Positions 41,873-51,597 of a stretch of 64,000 bases of DNA are shown one piece after another. Positions within the stretch are counted from its first letter, which is position 1. Every line of letters begins with the position of its first letter. Location of the stretch: assembly GCA_030158305.1 (NCBI GenBank), contig JAOATE010000047.1:1-64000 (forward strand), written 5' to 3'. The stretch is from Burkholderiaceae bacterium (GTDB lineage Bacteria > Pseudomonadota > Gammaproteobacteria > Burkholderiales > Burkholderiaceae_B). The position numbers and the translations under genes are program-made. Under the pieces are notes generated by a model, which worked only from the letters and a program-made list of their open reading frames with translations, searched no databases and was not told the origin of the DNA.

Positions 41873-43098
41873 TAGACTCGACGAATAAATTCCGCGATTT
41901 GTGGACATATTGTCGTGCGCCAACGGCGACCCGAAAAAATACCGTAGTGACCACATTCGGGCGCGGTGTAATGTTGCTTGCGTTTAGCTGGGATGCCTGA
42001 GCATAGGGTTTGTGCCGCGCGTGTCTGGCCTTCGCCAGAGATGTCGTCAAGCTCGCCTTCAATGGTAAACAATGCAACGGATTTGATATCGGCGGGTCGC
42101 ACAATTTGGCCATCAATTTCCCAAGTGCCATTCGGCAGATCGAAATCTTGGAAGACCACACGAATCGTGTCGAGGTAAAAATCAGCCGACATGTCTAAGA
42201 CTGCGTTGTATTCGTTGTAAAAACGACGATGCATCTCAGCGTCTTCATCGTCACCTCGCAAGAGGTCCAGATAAAAGTCGTAGTGTGATTTGAGATGACG
42301 GTCAGGATTCATCGACAAGAAGCCAGCATGCTGTAAAAAGCCTGGATACACGCGACGACCCGCCCCAGGATATTGGGCGGGAACGGTGTGGATCAGCTTT
42401 TCCTCAAACCATTCAAAAGGCTTGGTCGTTGCCAGACGGTTCACCTGAGTCGGTGAGCAACGTGGATCAATCGGCCCACCCATCATGACCATGCTGCGTG
42501 GCAGGCAAGGGTCTTTGTTGGTTGCCATGAGAGAAATTGCCGCAAGCGCGGGAACAGTAGGCTGGCACACCGACATCACGTGCACGTCGGGACCGAGTTG
42601 GCGCACAAAATCCTGCACGTAACGCACGTAGTCATTCAACGTGAAAGCGCCATCGGACAGCGGGACCATGCGTGCGTCGATCCAGTCAGTGACGTAGACT
42701 TCGTGGTCGGCAATGAGTGCGCGTACCGTGTCGCGCAACAGCGTGGCATGGTGGCCGGACATGGGGGCAACCACTAGGATTTTTGGCGTCGCTTTACGGA
42801 CTTTTTCTGAAATATCACGTTTGAAATAAATCAGATTACAAAAGGGTTTTGCGTACACAACCTCTTGGTTGACGGCAACGATTTTGCCGTTGACTTCCGT
42901 GGTGGGCAAGCCCCATTCAGGCTTTTCGTATTTTTTGCCGATGCGATGAATGAGCTCATAGCTTGCGGCCATCTGCCTGGCGATCGGCGAATAGGCGAGC
43001 GGACTGGCAGGGTGGGAAAATAGTTTGGACCCGACTTCGGTGAAGTGAGCAAGAGGCGACATCATGGCCCGATGCATTTCATGCAATTGATAAAGCAT
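41872..43098 (-). CDS. phaZ: Intracellular polyhydroxyalkanoate (PHB) depolymerase
   Basis: Degrades intracellular PHB granules. The 408-residue protein has no signal peptide and matches the PhaZ family: [30 protein letters not shown] and a nucleophile region [14 protein letters not shown] in which C178 occupies the place of a lipase-box serine, as in Cupriavidus PhaZ enzymes. C-terminal DEWCGHYG-type His is seen in [11 protein letters not shown]. The gene is coupled to rsxB (TAATG). Its presence indicates carbon storage as PHB; synthesis genes are elsewhere. Confidence 0.93.
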   Translation of the reverse strand: MLYQLHEMHRAMMSPLAHFTEVGSKLFSHPASPLAYSPIARQMAASYELIHRIGKKYEKPEWGLPTTEVNGKIVAVNQEVVYAKPFCNLIYFKRDISEKVRKATPKILVVAPMSGHHATLLRDTVRALIADHEVYVTDWIDARMVPLSDGAFTLNDYVRYVQDFVRQLGPDVHVMSVCQPTVPALAAISLMATNKDPCLPRSMVMMGGPIDPRCSPTQVNRLATTKPFEWFEEKLIHTVPAQYPGAGRRVYPGFLQHAGFLSMNPDRHLKSHYDFYLDLLRGDDEDAEMHRRFYNEYNAVLDMSADFYLDTIRVVFQDFDLPNGTWEIDGQIVRPADIKSVALFTIEGELDDISGEGQTRAAQTLCSGIPAKRKQHYTAPECGHYGIFSGRRWRTTICPQIAEFIRRV

Positions 43099-43177
43099 GC
43101 GTCATTCCAATAAAGGTCACAAGAAAGTGCATTATCCACCCTAAATTGAGTGACAAGTGTGACTGATAGGGTATGAA

Positions 43178-43194
43178 TTGCTGTGCTGCAGCAA
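43178..43194. promoter_or_regulatory. Palindrome upstream of phaZ
   Basis: TTGCTG (43178-43183) and CAGCAA (43189-43194) flank TGCTG, and TGCTGCAGCA (43184-43193) is itself a perfect ten-base palindrome. It lies about 85 bases before the phaZ ATG. TGC-rich palindromes are bound by PHA regulators of the PhaR type in some bacteria, but this does not match a consensus exactly. Confidence 0.3.
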
Positions 43195-43225
43195 AATGTC
43201 GCAAAACCACCACGCAAACAAGGGT

Positions 43226-44047
43226 TTACCAGTAGTTTTCAACAGCCAGATTGCCCGCGACACCTCGCCTGCCGGGGGCAAAGCCGCGCTCAGACAAGAG
43301 TCCACGCATCTCCGTCACCATCGCGGGGTTGCCGCACAGCATGATCCGGGATCGGATGGGCTCAAGCGCTACGCCCACGCGCTGCTCAAGCTCGCCATTG
43401 ACCAATAAAGTGGTCAACCGTGCGGCATTTAGCCGTTGTGGCTGAATGCAAGGCGATAAATCGCAGGTGAGAGGTTCCTGAGATGTCACGGGTAGATAGA
43501 TAAACTGGGCGCCTTGGTTAGCTGAGCGTTGCGTGAGCGCGATGAGTTCGTCTTGGTAGGCAAGCTCGGTGGCATTGCGCACGCCATGAAGCAGAATGAT
43601 GCGCTTGAAGCGGGTCCACGTGCCAGGATCTCGCAGCATCGAGAGGTAAGCAGACAGGCCTGTGCCGGTTGCAACGAGCCAGAGATCTTCGCCATCGACA
43701 AAGCGCTCAAGCGTCAAAAAGCCGAAGACCGTTTTGTCGATCCAGAGCGGCTCGCCGACCTGTAGTCGCGCGAGCGCTGGGCTGAATTTACCGTCTGGTA
43801 CGACCACAGAATAAAACTCAAGCTCATTGGCATCAGGCCGCGAAACCATTGAGTAAGCGCGCCATTCATTGGGCGAGGGGGGCGCATCGGCATTTGAGGC
43901 CTGTTGATCGCCCACACACAGCCCCAAGCGGGCAAATTGACCAGGTAAAAAAGAAAAATCCGGGTCGCGCGTCACCGTGACAGAAAATAACTTGTCTGTC
44001 AGCCAGTTGGTTTTAGACACCACGGTTTGTTGGGTGTAGCGCGACAC
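43226..44047 (-). CDS. fpr: Ferredoxin-NADP reductase
   Basis: FAD enzyme exchanging electrons between NADPH and ferredoxin or flavodoxin. The 273-residue protein shows FAD-binding RAYSMVSRPDANELEFY and NADP-binding ATGTGLSAYLSMLRD, with a C-terminal MLCGNPAMVTEMRGLL and the aromatic terminus ENYW. It lies two bases downstream of fdxA, so the electron carrier next door is its likely partner. Confidence 0.94.
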   Translation of the reverse strand: MSRYTQQTVVSKTNWLTDKLFSVTVTRDPDFSFLPGQFARLGLCVGDQQASNADAPPSPNEWRAYSMVSRPDANELEFYSVVVPDGKFSPALARLQVGEPLWIDKTVFGFLTLERFVDGEDLWLVATGTGLSAYLSMLRDPGTWTRFKRIILLHGVRNATELAYQDELIALTQRSANQGAQFIYLPVTSQEPLTCDLSPCIQPQRLNAARLTTLLVNGELEQRVGVALEPIRSRIMLCGNPAMVTEMRGLLSERGFAPGRRGVAGNLAVENYW

Positions 44048-44049
44048 TC

Positions 44050-44373
44050 TTAACGCTCGAGAAGTTTGAGCTTGTCGGACATGCCGTTCCAGTTGTCCGC
44101 GTCCTCAAGAGGCTTTTTAGAGCGGCTGATGCTTTGAAAGACAGGCGAGAGTTCAGCATTGAGCGCAATGAACTTCATCTGGTCCTGAGGGACGTCTTCT
44201 TCGGCAAAAATTGCGTTGGCGGGGCATTCGGGGATGCAGACCGCGCAGTCGATGCATTCGTCAGGATCGATCACTAAAAAATTAGGGCCTTCACGAAAAC
44301 AGTCAACGGGACAAACGTCCACACAGTCTGTGAACTTGCATTTAATACAGTTTTCGGTCACGACGTGCGTCAT
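44050..44373 (-). CDS. fdxA: Seven-iron ferredoxin FdxA
   Basis: Small cytoplasmic electron carrier (107 residues) with one [3Fe-4S] and one [4Fe-4S] cluster. Ligands: C9, C17 and C21 with a typical extra cysteine C12, and [17 protein letters not shown]. Start at ATG 44373 ([10 protein letters not shown]), with GGTGGAG just upstream; an upstream in-frame TTG would add four residues. Highly conserved C-terminus with WNGM. Directly precedes fpr. Confidence 0.96.
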   Translation of the reverse strand: MTHVVTENCIKCKFTDCVDVCPVDCFREGPNFLVIDPDECIDCAVCIPECPANAIFAEEDVPQDQMKFIALNAELSPVFQSISRSKKPLEDADNWNGMSDKLKLLER

Positions 44374-44495
44374 GTGCTCCACCAAAGTACAAATTAGATA
44401 AGCATATTTTACCCAAAGCGACGTCGAGTGTTCGGGATACCCCTATGAAGTGGGTTGGCTGTGCTAATGTTCAAAAAAATTCCAAATAACAGCCC

Positions 44496-45671
44496 ATGAT
44501 TATCAAATCCCTGCTGGACACTGATCTGTACAAATTCACCATGATGCAGGTGGTGTTGCACCATTTTCCTGCCGCCCAGGTCGAGTATCGGTATAAATGC
44601 CGAACTCTGGGGGTCAATTTGCAGCCCTATTTAGATGAGATCCGAGCTGAAATCCACAGCTTGTGTCAGTTACGTTTTAGCGAAGATGAACTGTCGTATC
44701 TGGGTGGCTTACGTTTTATCAAAAGTGACTTCATCGACTTTTTAGGATTGTTTCACTTGCCTGAAAAGTGCATCACAGTCACAGAAGGCATATTGCCGGG
44801 GGAAATTGACATCCAGGTCAAAGGTTCCTGGCTACACACTATTTTGTTTGAAATCCCTGTTTTGGCGATTGTGAACGAGGTGTACTTTCGTCGAACCTGC
44901 ACGAATCCCGACTGGCAAGAGGGGCGGGAGCGACTTCAGACCAAAATGAAGTTGGTCCTGGAGGCCACGGACCTGGATGATTTCAGAGTCGCTGAGTACG
45001 GAACAAGAAGGCGTTTTTCGCGCGAATGGCACGAAGAAGTTGTTGTCACGATGAAAGCCCAAATGGGTAAGCATTTTGCTGGTACCAGCAACGTTTGGTT
45101 TGCCATGCGCCATGGCGTACTGCCACTTGGCACGATGGCGCACGAGTATCTGCAGGCCTGCCAAGCGCTCGGTCCGCGTCTGCGTGATTCGCAAGTCTTT
45201 GCCTTGGATGTGTGGGCCAAGGAATATCGCGGTGACCTCGGGATCGCCTTGTCAGATGTGTATGGTGTGGCTGCTTTCTTACGCGATTTTGATATGTATT
45301 TTTGCAAACTCTTTGATGGCGCGCGTCACGACTCGGGCGACCCGTTTGATTGGGGCGAGCGCATGATTGCGCACTACAAAACCAATCGCGTGGATCCGCG
45401 TACCAAAACCTTGATTTTTTCAGATGCGTTAACATTTCCTCGCGCGATAGAGTTAACACGTCGTTTTGCCGGACGTTGCAAAACAGCTTTCGGTATTGGC
45501 ACAAATTTGACGAATGATTTAGGCCATGAGCCACTACAGATTGTCATGAAAATGGTGCGCTGTAATGGTCAACCGGTCGCCAAAGTCTCTGACGCACCAG
45601 AAAAAACCATGTGCGATGACAAAGCTTACCTGGCGTATCTCAGGCAAGTCTTTGAACTCCCACCAGCCTGA
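44496..45671 (+). CDS. pncB: Nicotinate phosphoribosyltransferase
   Basis: Salvages nicotinate to NaMN for NAD synthesis. The 391-residue protein starts [18 protein letters not shown], characteristic of PncB, with [39 protein letters not shown] containing the catalytic His region, and [15 protein letters not shown]. It is divergent from fdxA; about 120 bases between them hold a GGCTGT/ACAGCC inverted repeat just before the ATG. Confidence 0.95.
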   Translation: MIIKSLLDTDLYKFTMMQVVLHHFPAAQVEYRYKCRTLGVNLQPYLDEIRAEIHSLCQLRFSEDELSYLGGLRFIKSDFIDFLGLFHLPEKCITVTEGILPGEIDIQVKGSWLHTILFEIPVLAIVNEVYFRRTCTNPDWQEGRERLQTKMKLVLEATDLDDFRVAEYGTRRRFSREWHEEVVVTMKAQMGKHFAGTSNVWFAMRHGVLPLGTMAHEYLQACQALGPRLRDSQVFALDVWAKEYRGDLGIALSDVYGVAAFLRDFDMYFCKLFDGARHDSGDPFDWGERMIAHYKTNRVDPRTKTLIFSDALTFPRAIELTRRFAGRCKTAFGIGTNLTNDLGHEPLQIVMKMVRCNGQPVAKVSDAPEKTMCDDKAYLAYLRQVFELPPA

Positions 45672-45723
45672 TTTGTCCCACTCTTGGTGCTGACAGCGCC
45701 ATTTACTATTTAAGGAAAAAGTA

Positions 45724-46074
45724 ATGAGCAACATCAAACGCGTAAACGTAGGCAAACGACTCTCCGATATGGCGGTCTATAACGGCGTGGCCTATTTAGC
45801 GGGTCAAGTCGCGACCGACACGACTCAAGACGTCACAGGTCAGACGGCCCAAGTGTTGGCTGCGATCGACGCCTTGCTCGCAGAGGCGGGTACGGATAAA
45901 ACACGCATCTTGATGGCCCAAGTTTTTGTAGCCAACATCGCTGAGTATGACGGCATGAACGTGGCCTACGAGGCTTGGGTTCCCGCTGGTCACACACCGC
46001 CCCGCGCCACGATTGAAGCGCGTTTGGCAGGACCTGATTACAAAGTTGAAATCGTTGTGACGGCAGCTGTATAA
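45724..46074 (+). CDS. RidA family protein
   Basis: A 116-residue YjgF/YER057c/UK114-fold protein. RidA members deaminate reactive enamines and imines; other subgroups have different roles. Conserved parts: GVAYLAGQVATDT, ILMAQVFVANIAEYDGMN, WVPAGHTPPRATIEARLAGPDYKVEIV, with an Arg at the expected active-site strand. The subgroup is not clear, so no symbol is given. AAGGA lies about eight bases upstream of the ATG. Sits between pncB and relA on the same strand. Confidence 0.88.
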   Translation: MSNIKRVNVGKRLSDMAVYNGVAYLAGQVATDTTQDVTGQTAQVLAAIDALLAEAGTDKTRILMAQVFVANIAEYDGMNVAYEAWVPAGHTPPRATIEARLAGPDYKVEIVVTAAV

Positions 46075-46100
46075 GCCGGATCACTTTTTAGTTTGAAAAC

Positions 46101-48389
46101 TTGGTGTCGCCTGAGCAACAATTAGAAGTAGCAACCCTCATCGTCGATATGAATGAAGACGATGAGGCTTTGTTGCGTCGAGCGGCACAGTGGTCGAGCC
46201 AGACGCTGGGCGCGCAGCGCACGCCAACAGGCGAGCCGTTGATTGATCATGCGCTGGGATCTGCTCAAATTTTATCGAGCATGCATGCAGATCCTGCCAC
46301 GCGGACCGCTGCATTACTAGTGGCGACCTTAGAAGTCTCGCAGCCTGACTTACATCAAGGTCGGCAGTCAGACGTGATTAAAGAGCAGTTCGGCCCTGAG
46401 ATCGCGCGTTTAGTTCAGGGCACGCGTGAATTGTTGCGTTTAAGTGGCATTGCCAGCGGTGCAAGTGCTGACGCGGATGATGCGCCGATGCAAAAAGAAA
46501 TGTTGCGCAAAATGTTGTTGGCCATGGCGGCTGATTTGCGTATTGTTTTGCTCAGACTGGCCTCTCGTTTGCAAACGTTACGTTGGCATGCAAGCGCCAA
46601 AATTCCCTGCAGTCCTGCTCTCGCGCGCGAAACCCTCGACCTGTACACCCCCTTGGCTAATCGACTGGGGATTTGGCAGATCAAGTGGGAAATGGAAGAT
46701 CTGGCATTTCGTTTCACGGATCCCGTGCGGTACAAAGAAATTGCAGGCTTGCTTGAAGAGAAGCGTGCTGAGCGAGAGCAGTTCATCACTGAGACGGTTG
46801 CGCAGTTGACCGCGGCTTTGCAAAAAATGAGCATCGCTGCCGACGTGACCGGCCGGCCCAAACATATCTACAGCATCCATAACAAGATGCGACAAAAAAG
46901 TCTCGATTTCAGTGCGCTCTTTGACGTACGCGCGATGCGGATCATTGTTCAAACGGAACGCGATTGCTACAACGCGCTTGGGCTGGTGCACGAGCTTTGG
47001 GTGCCCATGGCCGATGAGTTCGATGATTATATTTCTCGTCCAAAACCTAACGGATATCGGTCTTTGCACACCGTCGTGGCCGATGCTGAGGGTCGTCCTT
47101 TCGAAGTTCAGATTCGTACACGCGGCATGCATGAGTTCGCAGAGCTAGGAATGGCTGCGCACTGGCGCTACAAAGAGAGTCCGCGCGCGGGAGCGTCAGG
47201 AAATGCGGTGTCGGCCGAACAAGATGATCGACAGCTTGCTTGGATGCGACAGTTACTGGCATGGAATACCGAGGCGGCTCAACAGCCTGGCGGCGGCATG
47301 GGGACGGCGACTGCGACCACCCTTGAGTCAGGCACTGTTTCAGAGCGGCGTTCCGCTGGACGGATGGCAAAACCGACAGAGGAGCGTATCTACGTCTTGT
47401 CACCACAGGCGCGAGTCGTGGAGCTTCCGTCGGGTGCAACGCCTGTTGATTTTGCTTATCACTTGCATACCGATTTGGGTCATCGCTGTCGTGGCGCACG
47501 CATCGATGGCCAGTTAGTTCCTCTTCAGACCCAATTGCATACGGGGCAGACGGTCGAAATTGTGACGACGAAATCAGGCGGACCTTCGCGTGACTGGCTG
47601 AATCCTCAACTTGGTTTTTTAGCGAGTCCGCGGGCACGTGCCAAAGTGCGCGCTTGGTTTAATGCGATCGAATTGCAGCAGCGTATGACCCAGGGCCAGG
47701 CGCTGGTTGAAAAGGAACTGCAACGCCTCGGCAAGACCGCGATCAATCTTGAGCAGTTGGCTCAGCAGCTTGGCTTTGCTCGAGCAGACGATTTGTATGT
47801 TGCAGCAGCCAAAGAAGAATTTAGTTTGCGTCAGATTGACGCAGTGTTTCAGCCGGTGGCAACAGAAGTTGAGCCTAGCCTTGAGTCCATGATTGTCCAT
47901 GCTTCGCGCGCCGAGCGCGGTGGCTTGGGTGGAAAAAGCGGCGTGTTGGTGGTGGGCGTTGATTCTCTTTTGACGCAGTTGGCGAGATGCTGTCGTCCTG
48001 CGCCACCCGATGAAATATCGGGATTTGTCACCCGGGGGCGGGGCGTCTCGATTCATCGCACCGATTGCGCCAGCTTTGTGGCCTTGAAAGTCCGGCAGCC
48101 CGAGCGCGTGATTGACGTCGCTTGGGGTCAGGCCGAAGCGCAAGCACTTTTTCCAGTAGACCTCTATGTCCAGGCTCAGGATCGCGCGGGGCTATTGCGG
48201 GACTTGTCAGAGGTCTTTGCCAGACTGCGTCTAAATGTTGTGGGGGTCAATACGCATAGCAAAGCTTCGTTGGCCTATATGTCATTTACTGTGGAAATTC
48301 GTGATGGCGGTGAGTTGCAGCGTGCTTTGGCTGCATTGAGAGAAGTTAATGGTGTTTTAACTGCAGAGAGACGGTCGACTGGTGCATGA
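46101..48389 (+). CDS. relA: RelA-type (p)ppGpp synthetase
   Basis: Ribosome-associated alarmone synthetase of the stringent response; about 760 residues. The N-terminal hydrolase-like domain lacks the HD metal motif (AALLVATLEVSQP where SpoT has a HD-VIED), so hydrolysis is unlikely. The synthetase domain (about 245-360) carries EFDD at about residue 304, the ExDD signature of synthesis-only RelA. TGS domain about 430-490, a zinc-finger-like RCCRPAPPDEI, and a C-terminal ACT. The start is unclear: TTG 46101, GTG 46104 or ATG 46149 are in frame and none has a good ribosome-binding site. Confidence 0.93.
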   Translation: MVSPEQQLEVATLIVDMNEDDEALLRRAAQWSSQTLGAQRTPTGEPLIDHALGSAQILSSMHADPATRTAALLVATLEVSQPDLHQGRQSDVIKEQFGPEIARLVQGTRELLRLSGIASGASADADDAPMQKEMLRKMLLAMAADLRIVLLRLASRLQTLRWHASAKIPCSPALARETLDLYTPLANRLGIWQIKWEMEDLAFRFTDPVRYKEIAGLLEEKRAEREQFITETVAQLTAALQKMSIAADVTGRPKHIYSIHNKMRQKSLDFSALFDVRAMRIIVQTERDCYNALGLVHELWVPMADEFDDYISRPKPNGYRSLHTVVADAEGRPFEVQIRTRGMHEFAELGMAAHWRYKESPRAGASGNAVSAEQDDRQLAWMRQLLAWNTEAAQQPGGGMGTATATTLESGTVSERRSAGRMAKPTEERIYVLSPQARVVELPSGATPVDFAYHLHTDLGHRCRGARIDGQLVPLQTQLHTGQTVEIVTTKSGGPSRDWLNPQLGFLASPRARAKVRAWFNAIELQQRMTQGQALVEKELQRLGKTAINLEQLAQQLGFARADDLYVAAAKEEFSLRQIDAVFQPVATEVEPSLESMIVHASRAERGGLGGKSGVLVVGVDSLLTQLARCCRPAPPDEISGFVTRGRGVSIHRTDCASFVALKVRQPERVIDVAWGQAEAQALFPVDLYVQAQDRAGLLRDLSEVFARLRLNVVGVNTHSKASLAYMSFTVEIRDGGELQRALAALREVNGVLTAERRSTGA

Positions 48390-48480
48390 GCGCTTGAGGG
48401 GTGATGGAAGCCCAATTGAGGGATTATCAGCAGTTTTTCCTGTGACACACTGGTAAAATCATATCTTTAGAATGCTTTAC

Positions 48481-48505
48481 ACACTTGGCATATTGTTGCC
48501 GGTGT
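48481..48505 (+). promoter_or_regulatory. Possible leader hairpin upstream of trpB
   Basis: ACAC (48481-48484) with GTGT (48502-48505) and GGCA with TGCC form a short interrupted stem around a 6-base loop, in the 143-base gap before trpB. No leader peptide with tandem Trp codons was seen. Low certainty that it is functional. Confidence 0.25.
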
Positions 48506-48532
48506 AGCTCGGTCTGATCTGGAGATCCGGTC

Positions 48533-49732
48533 TTGAAACCCTATGACTTTCCCGATGCCAAAGGGCATTTTGGTCCTTACGGCGGTGTATTTGCAGCAGA
48601 AACCCTCATGCAGGCGATTGAGGAGTTGCGTTTGTCCTATGACAAATATCGCAATGACCCTGAATTCCTGGCTGAATTTGAGTACGAGCTCAAGCATTTT
48701 GTTGGGCGCCCGACTCCTGTCTATCATGCGCGTCGTTGGTCTGAAGAGCTCGGTGGAGCGCAGATCTGGTTCAAGCGCGAAGACTTGAATCATACGGGTG
48801 CTCACAAGATTAACAACAGTCTCGGACAGGCCTTGCTTGCCCGCCGCATGGGCAAGCGCCGCATCATCGCCGAGACTGGCGCGGGTCAACATGGTGTGGC
48901 CACCGCAACTGTTTGCGCGCGCTACGGCATGGAGTGTGTGGTTTACATGGGTAGCGAAGACGTCAAGCGTCAATCACCCAATGTGTTTCGCATGAAGCTG
49001 TTGGGTGCGACCGTTGTGCCAGTCGAGTCTGGATCCAAGACGCTCAAGGACGCTCTCAATGAGGCCATGCGCGACTGGGTGACCAATGTGGACGATACGT
49101 TTTACATTATTGGAACCGTGGCGGGACCACATCCCTATCCGATGATGGTACGCAACTTTCACTCAGTCATTGGCCAAGAGTCCATTGAACAAATGCCGTT
49201 GTATGCCGGTCGTCAGCCTGATTATGTATTGGCTTGCGTGGGCGGCGGTTCAAATGCGATGGGTATTTTTCATCCCTATATTCCATTTGAAAATACCAAA
49301 CTGGTGGGCGTCGAAGCTGCAGGTGAGGGCGTCGAAACTGGCAAGCACTCCGCTTCACTGACCGCTGGGCGAGTGGGTGTGCTGCATGGCAATCGCACGT
49401 ATGTATTGCAGGATGAAAATGGTCAGGTCGCTGAGACACACTCGGTATCGGCTGGACTGGATTATCCAGGTGTGGGTCCCGAGCATGCCTGGCTCAAGGA
49501 CAGCGGTCGTGCGTCTTATGTCAGCGTGACAGATGACGAAGCTCTGGCGAGCTTTCACCATTGCTGCCAGATCGAAGGCATTATTCCTGCGCTCGAGACA
49601 TCACACGCCTTAGCCTATGCCGCCAAGCTTGCCCCCACTTTGTCAAAGGATCAAGTCATCTTGGTCAATCTTTCAGGACGTGGCGACAAGGATATCAATA
49701 CGGTCGCTCAGCGTGCGGGCATCGTGCTCTAA
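48533..49732 (+). CDS. trpB: Tryptophan synthase beta chain (TTG start)
   Basis: Condenses indole with serine. 399 residues; the PLP lysine is K92 ([14 protein letters not shown]), with GGSNAMG phosphate loop and SGRGDKD near the end. Family homologues begin at [18 protein letters not shown], which here corresponds to TTG, supported by GGAG at 48521-48524 eight bases upstream; no ATG fits. A rare start codon could lower translation. trpF, often upstream of trpB in Burkholderiales, is not here; relA precedes instead. Confidence 0.95.
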   Translation: MKPYDFPDAKGHFGPYGGVFAAETLMQAIEELRLSYDKYRNDPEFLAEFEYELKHFVGRPTPVYHARRWSEELGGAQIWFKREDLNHTGAHKINNSLGQALLARRMGKRRIIAETGAGQHGVATATVCARYGMECVVYMGSEDVKRQSPNVFRMKLLGATVVPVESGSKTLKDALNEAMRDWVTNVDDTFYIIGTVAGPHPYPMMVRNFHSVIGQESIEQMPLYAGRQPDYVLACVGGGSNAMGIFHPYIPFENTKLVGVEAAGEGVETGKHSASLTAGRVGVLHGNRTYVLQDENGQVAETHSVSAGLDYPGVGPEHAWLKDSGRASYVSVTDDEALASFHHCCQIEGIIPALETSHALAYAAKLAPTLSKDQVILVNLSGRGDKDINTVAQRAGIVL

Positions 49733-49755
49733 AGTTTTAAAGGTTTTAAATAAAT

Positions 49756-50613
49756 ATGGCTCAACATACAGATCGCATCGCCGCAGCGTTTGACCGTGCT
49801 GCCAAACAGCAACGGGCGGCGCTGATACCTTACATCGCAGCGGGCAATCCCTTGCCTGAGTCTACGGTGCCCTTGATGCATGCCTTGGTCAAGGCCGGTG
49901 CCGATGTGATCGAACTCGGTATTCCTTTTTCCGATCCAATGGCGGATGGTCCAGTGATTCAACGCGCTGCAGAACATGCAATTGCGCAAGGCATTGGACT
50001 CAAGCACGTACTGGGAATGGTTGCCGATTTTCGCAAGCAGGATCAGGTCACACCGATTGTTTTGATGGGTTATGCGAATCCAATCGAAAACATTGGGCAA
50101 CAAGCGTTTGCCGAACAAGCTGAACAAGCGGGTGTGGATGGACTGTTAACGGTTGATTACCCGCCCGAAGAAATCGATGACTTTGTTGGCTTGCTCAACA
50201 AGCACCACATTGCACCGATTTTCTTGTTGGCACCGACATCGACTGATGCGCGTATTCAGGCCGTTGGCAAGATCGCCCGAGGCTATGTTTATTATGTTTC
50301 TCTCAATGGCGTGACCGGTGCTGGTCATCTTGATACGGCTGATGTCGCGATGCGTCTAAAGGGTATTCGAAAGCATGTTGCCTTGCCGGTTGGTGTGGGT
50401 TTTGGTATCAGTGACGCACAAAGCGCCCAGAGCATTAGTTTGGTCGCTGACGCAGTGGTAATCGGTAGTAAGTTGATCGATACGATGACAAAAGCGTGTG
50501 CAGGTTTACCCAAGGATCAACAGTCACAGGCTGCGATCGACGCTGGTGCTGGGTGGCTCGCGGGCATTCGTCAGGCGATTGATGTTGCGCGTCAAACGGA
50601 GCAAGCCAAATGA
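49756..50613 (+). CDS. trpA: Tryptophan synthase alpha chain
   Basis: Cleaves indole-3-glycerol phosphate to indole, passed by tunnel to TrpB. The 285-residue TIM barrel carries the catalytic Glu and Asp as E53 and D64 ([13 protein letters not shown]) and the phosphate loops [10 protein letters not shown] and [11 protein letters not shown]. 23 bases after trpB; its stop overlaps the accD ATG by four bases. Confidence 0.96.
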   Translation: MAQHTDRIAAAFDRAAKQQRAALIPYIAAGNPLPESTVPLMHALVKAGADVIELGIPFSDPMADGPVIQRAAEHAIAQGIGLKHVLGMVADFRKQDQVTPIVLMGYANPIENIGQQAFAEQAEQAGVDGLLTVDYPPEEIDDFVGLLNKHHIAPIFLLAPTSTDARIQAVGKIARGYVYYVSLNGVTGAGHLDTADVAMRLKGIRKHVALPVGVGFGISDAQSAQSISLVADAVVIGSKLIDTMTKACAGLPKDQQSQAAIDAGAGWLAGIRQAIDVARQTEQAK

Positions 50614-51494
50614 GTTGGCTCGGTAAGCTACTTCCCCCCCGTATCAACAAGGCACCTGCTCAAGACGCCGCAACAAAGCGTGTGCCAGAAGGTATTTGGG
50701 TGAAGTGCCCATCCTGCGAGTCTGTGCTCTACAACGAGGACTTGGCCGCCAACCTGCATGTTTGTCCTAAATGCGATCACCATATGCGAATTGGGTCACG
50801 TGCGCGTATCGAGTCGCTTCTTGATATCGAAGGTCGCGTGGAAATTGGTTCCAACACGCGTTCAATGGATCCCTTAAAGTTTAAAGATTCCCGTAAGTAC
50901 CCAGAGCGAGTTCAAGAGGCAGTTCGTCAGACTGGCGAAACAGATGCTCTCGTAGTGGTCAGCGGTGCGATCCGGAGCGTGCCGTGCGTCTTGGCCTGCT
51001 TTGAGTTTGAGTTTATGGGAGGCTCAATGGGATCCGTCGTGGGCGAGCGCTTTGTTCAAGGCGTTCAGGCTGCGATCAAAAATAAAGTCCCGTTTATATG
51101 CGTAGCCGCCTCCGGTGGTGCGCGTATGCAGGAGAGTTTGTTTTCATTGATGCAGATGGCTAAAACCAATGCAATGCTGACGCGTTTGTCTGAGGCCAAG
51201 TTGCCATTTATCAGCGTACTGACTGATCCGACAATGGGTGGAGTGTCAGCGAGCTTTGCTTTTATGGGAGATGTCGTCATTGGCGAACCCAAAGCGCTGA
51301 TCGGCTTTGCTGGGCCTCGCGTGATTGAGCAGACTGTTCGCGAAAAGTTGCCAGAGGGTTTTCAACGCTCAGAGTTTTTGCAACAGAAAGGAGCGATCGA
51401 TATGGTGTTAGATCGTCGACAGTTGCGTGAAGAACTCGCCCGCTTGATGGCGATTATGACCCATCAGGCCATGGATAGTGTCACAGCCGCTTAA
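50610..51494 (+). CDS. accD: Acetyl-CoA carboxylase carboxyltransferase subunit beta
   Basis: Beta half of the carboxyltransferase making malonyl-CoA. The 294-residue protein has an N-terminal zinc ribbon with C33, C36, C52 and C55, followed by the crotonase-like domain ([43 protein letters not shown]). trpBA-accD adjacency is common in proteobacteria. Followed by a strong terminator. Confidence 0.97.
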   Translation: MSWLGKLLPPRINKAPAQDAATKRVPEGIWVKCPSCESVLYNEDLAANLHVCPKCDHHMRIGSRARIESLLDIEGRVEIGSNTRSMDPLKFKDSRKYPERVQEAVRQTGETDALVVVSGAIRSVPCVLACFEFEFMGGSMGSVVGERFVQGVQAAIKNKVPFICVAASGGARMQESLFSLMQMAKTNAMLTRLSEAKLPFISVLTDPTMGGVSASFAFMGDVVIGEPKALIGFAGPRVIEQTVREKLPEGFQRSEFLQQKGAIDMVLDRRQLREELARLMAIMTHQAMDSVTAA

Positions 51495-51511
51495 GCAAAT
51501 TGTGAGGAATT

Positions 51512-51549
51512 AAAAAAGGTGCATCAATAAATTGATGCACCTTTTTTTT
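51512..51549. terminator. Bidirectional terminator between accD and rne
   Basis: AAAAAAGGTGCATCAAT (51512-51528) and its complement (51532-51549) form a 17-pair stem, with T tract 51542-51549 on the plus strand and, read on the minus strand, an equivalent T tract. It serves convergent accD and rne. Confidence 0.85.
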
Positions 51550-51571
51550 ACGACTTGATACCTGTCGGTAG

Positions 51572-51593
51572 CTGTCGCGCTTGCGCGCGACAG
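51572..51593 (-). terminator. 3' hairpin downstream of rne
   Basis: CTGTCGCGC (51572-51580), loop TTGC, GCGCGACAG (51585-51593): nine GC-rich pairs just after the rne stop. No T tract adjoins, so it may protect the transcript end or add to the bidirectional terminator beyond it. Confidence 0.45.
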
Positions 51594-51597
51594 ACTG

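Noticed and set aside
43099-43225. Possible small gene or RNA between fpr and phaZ
   Set aside because: No start with ribosome-binding site and no stable long fold seen; best explained as the phaZ upstream region.
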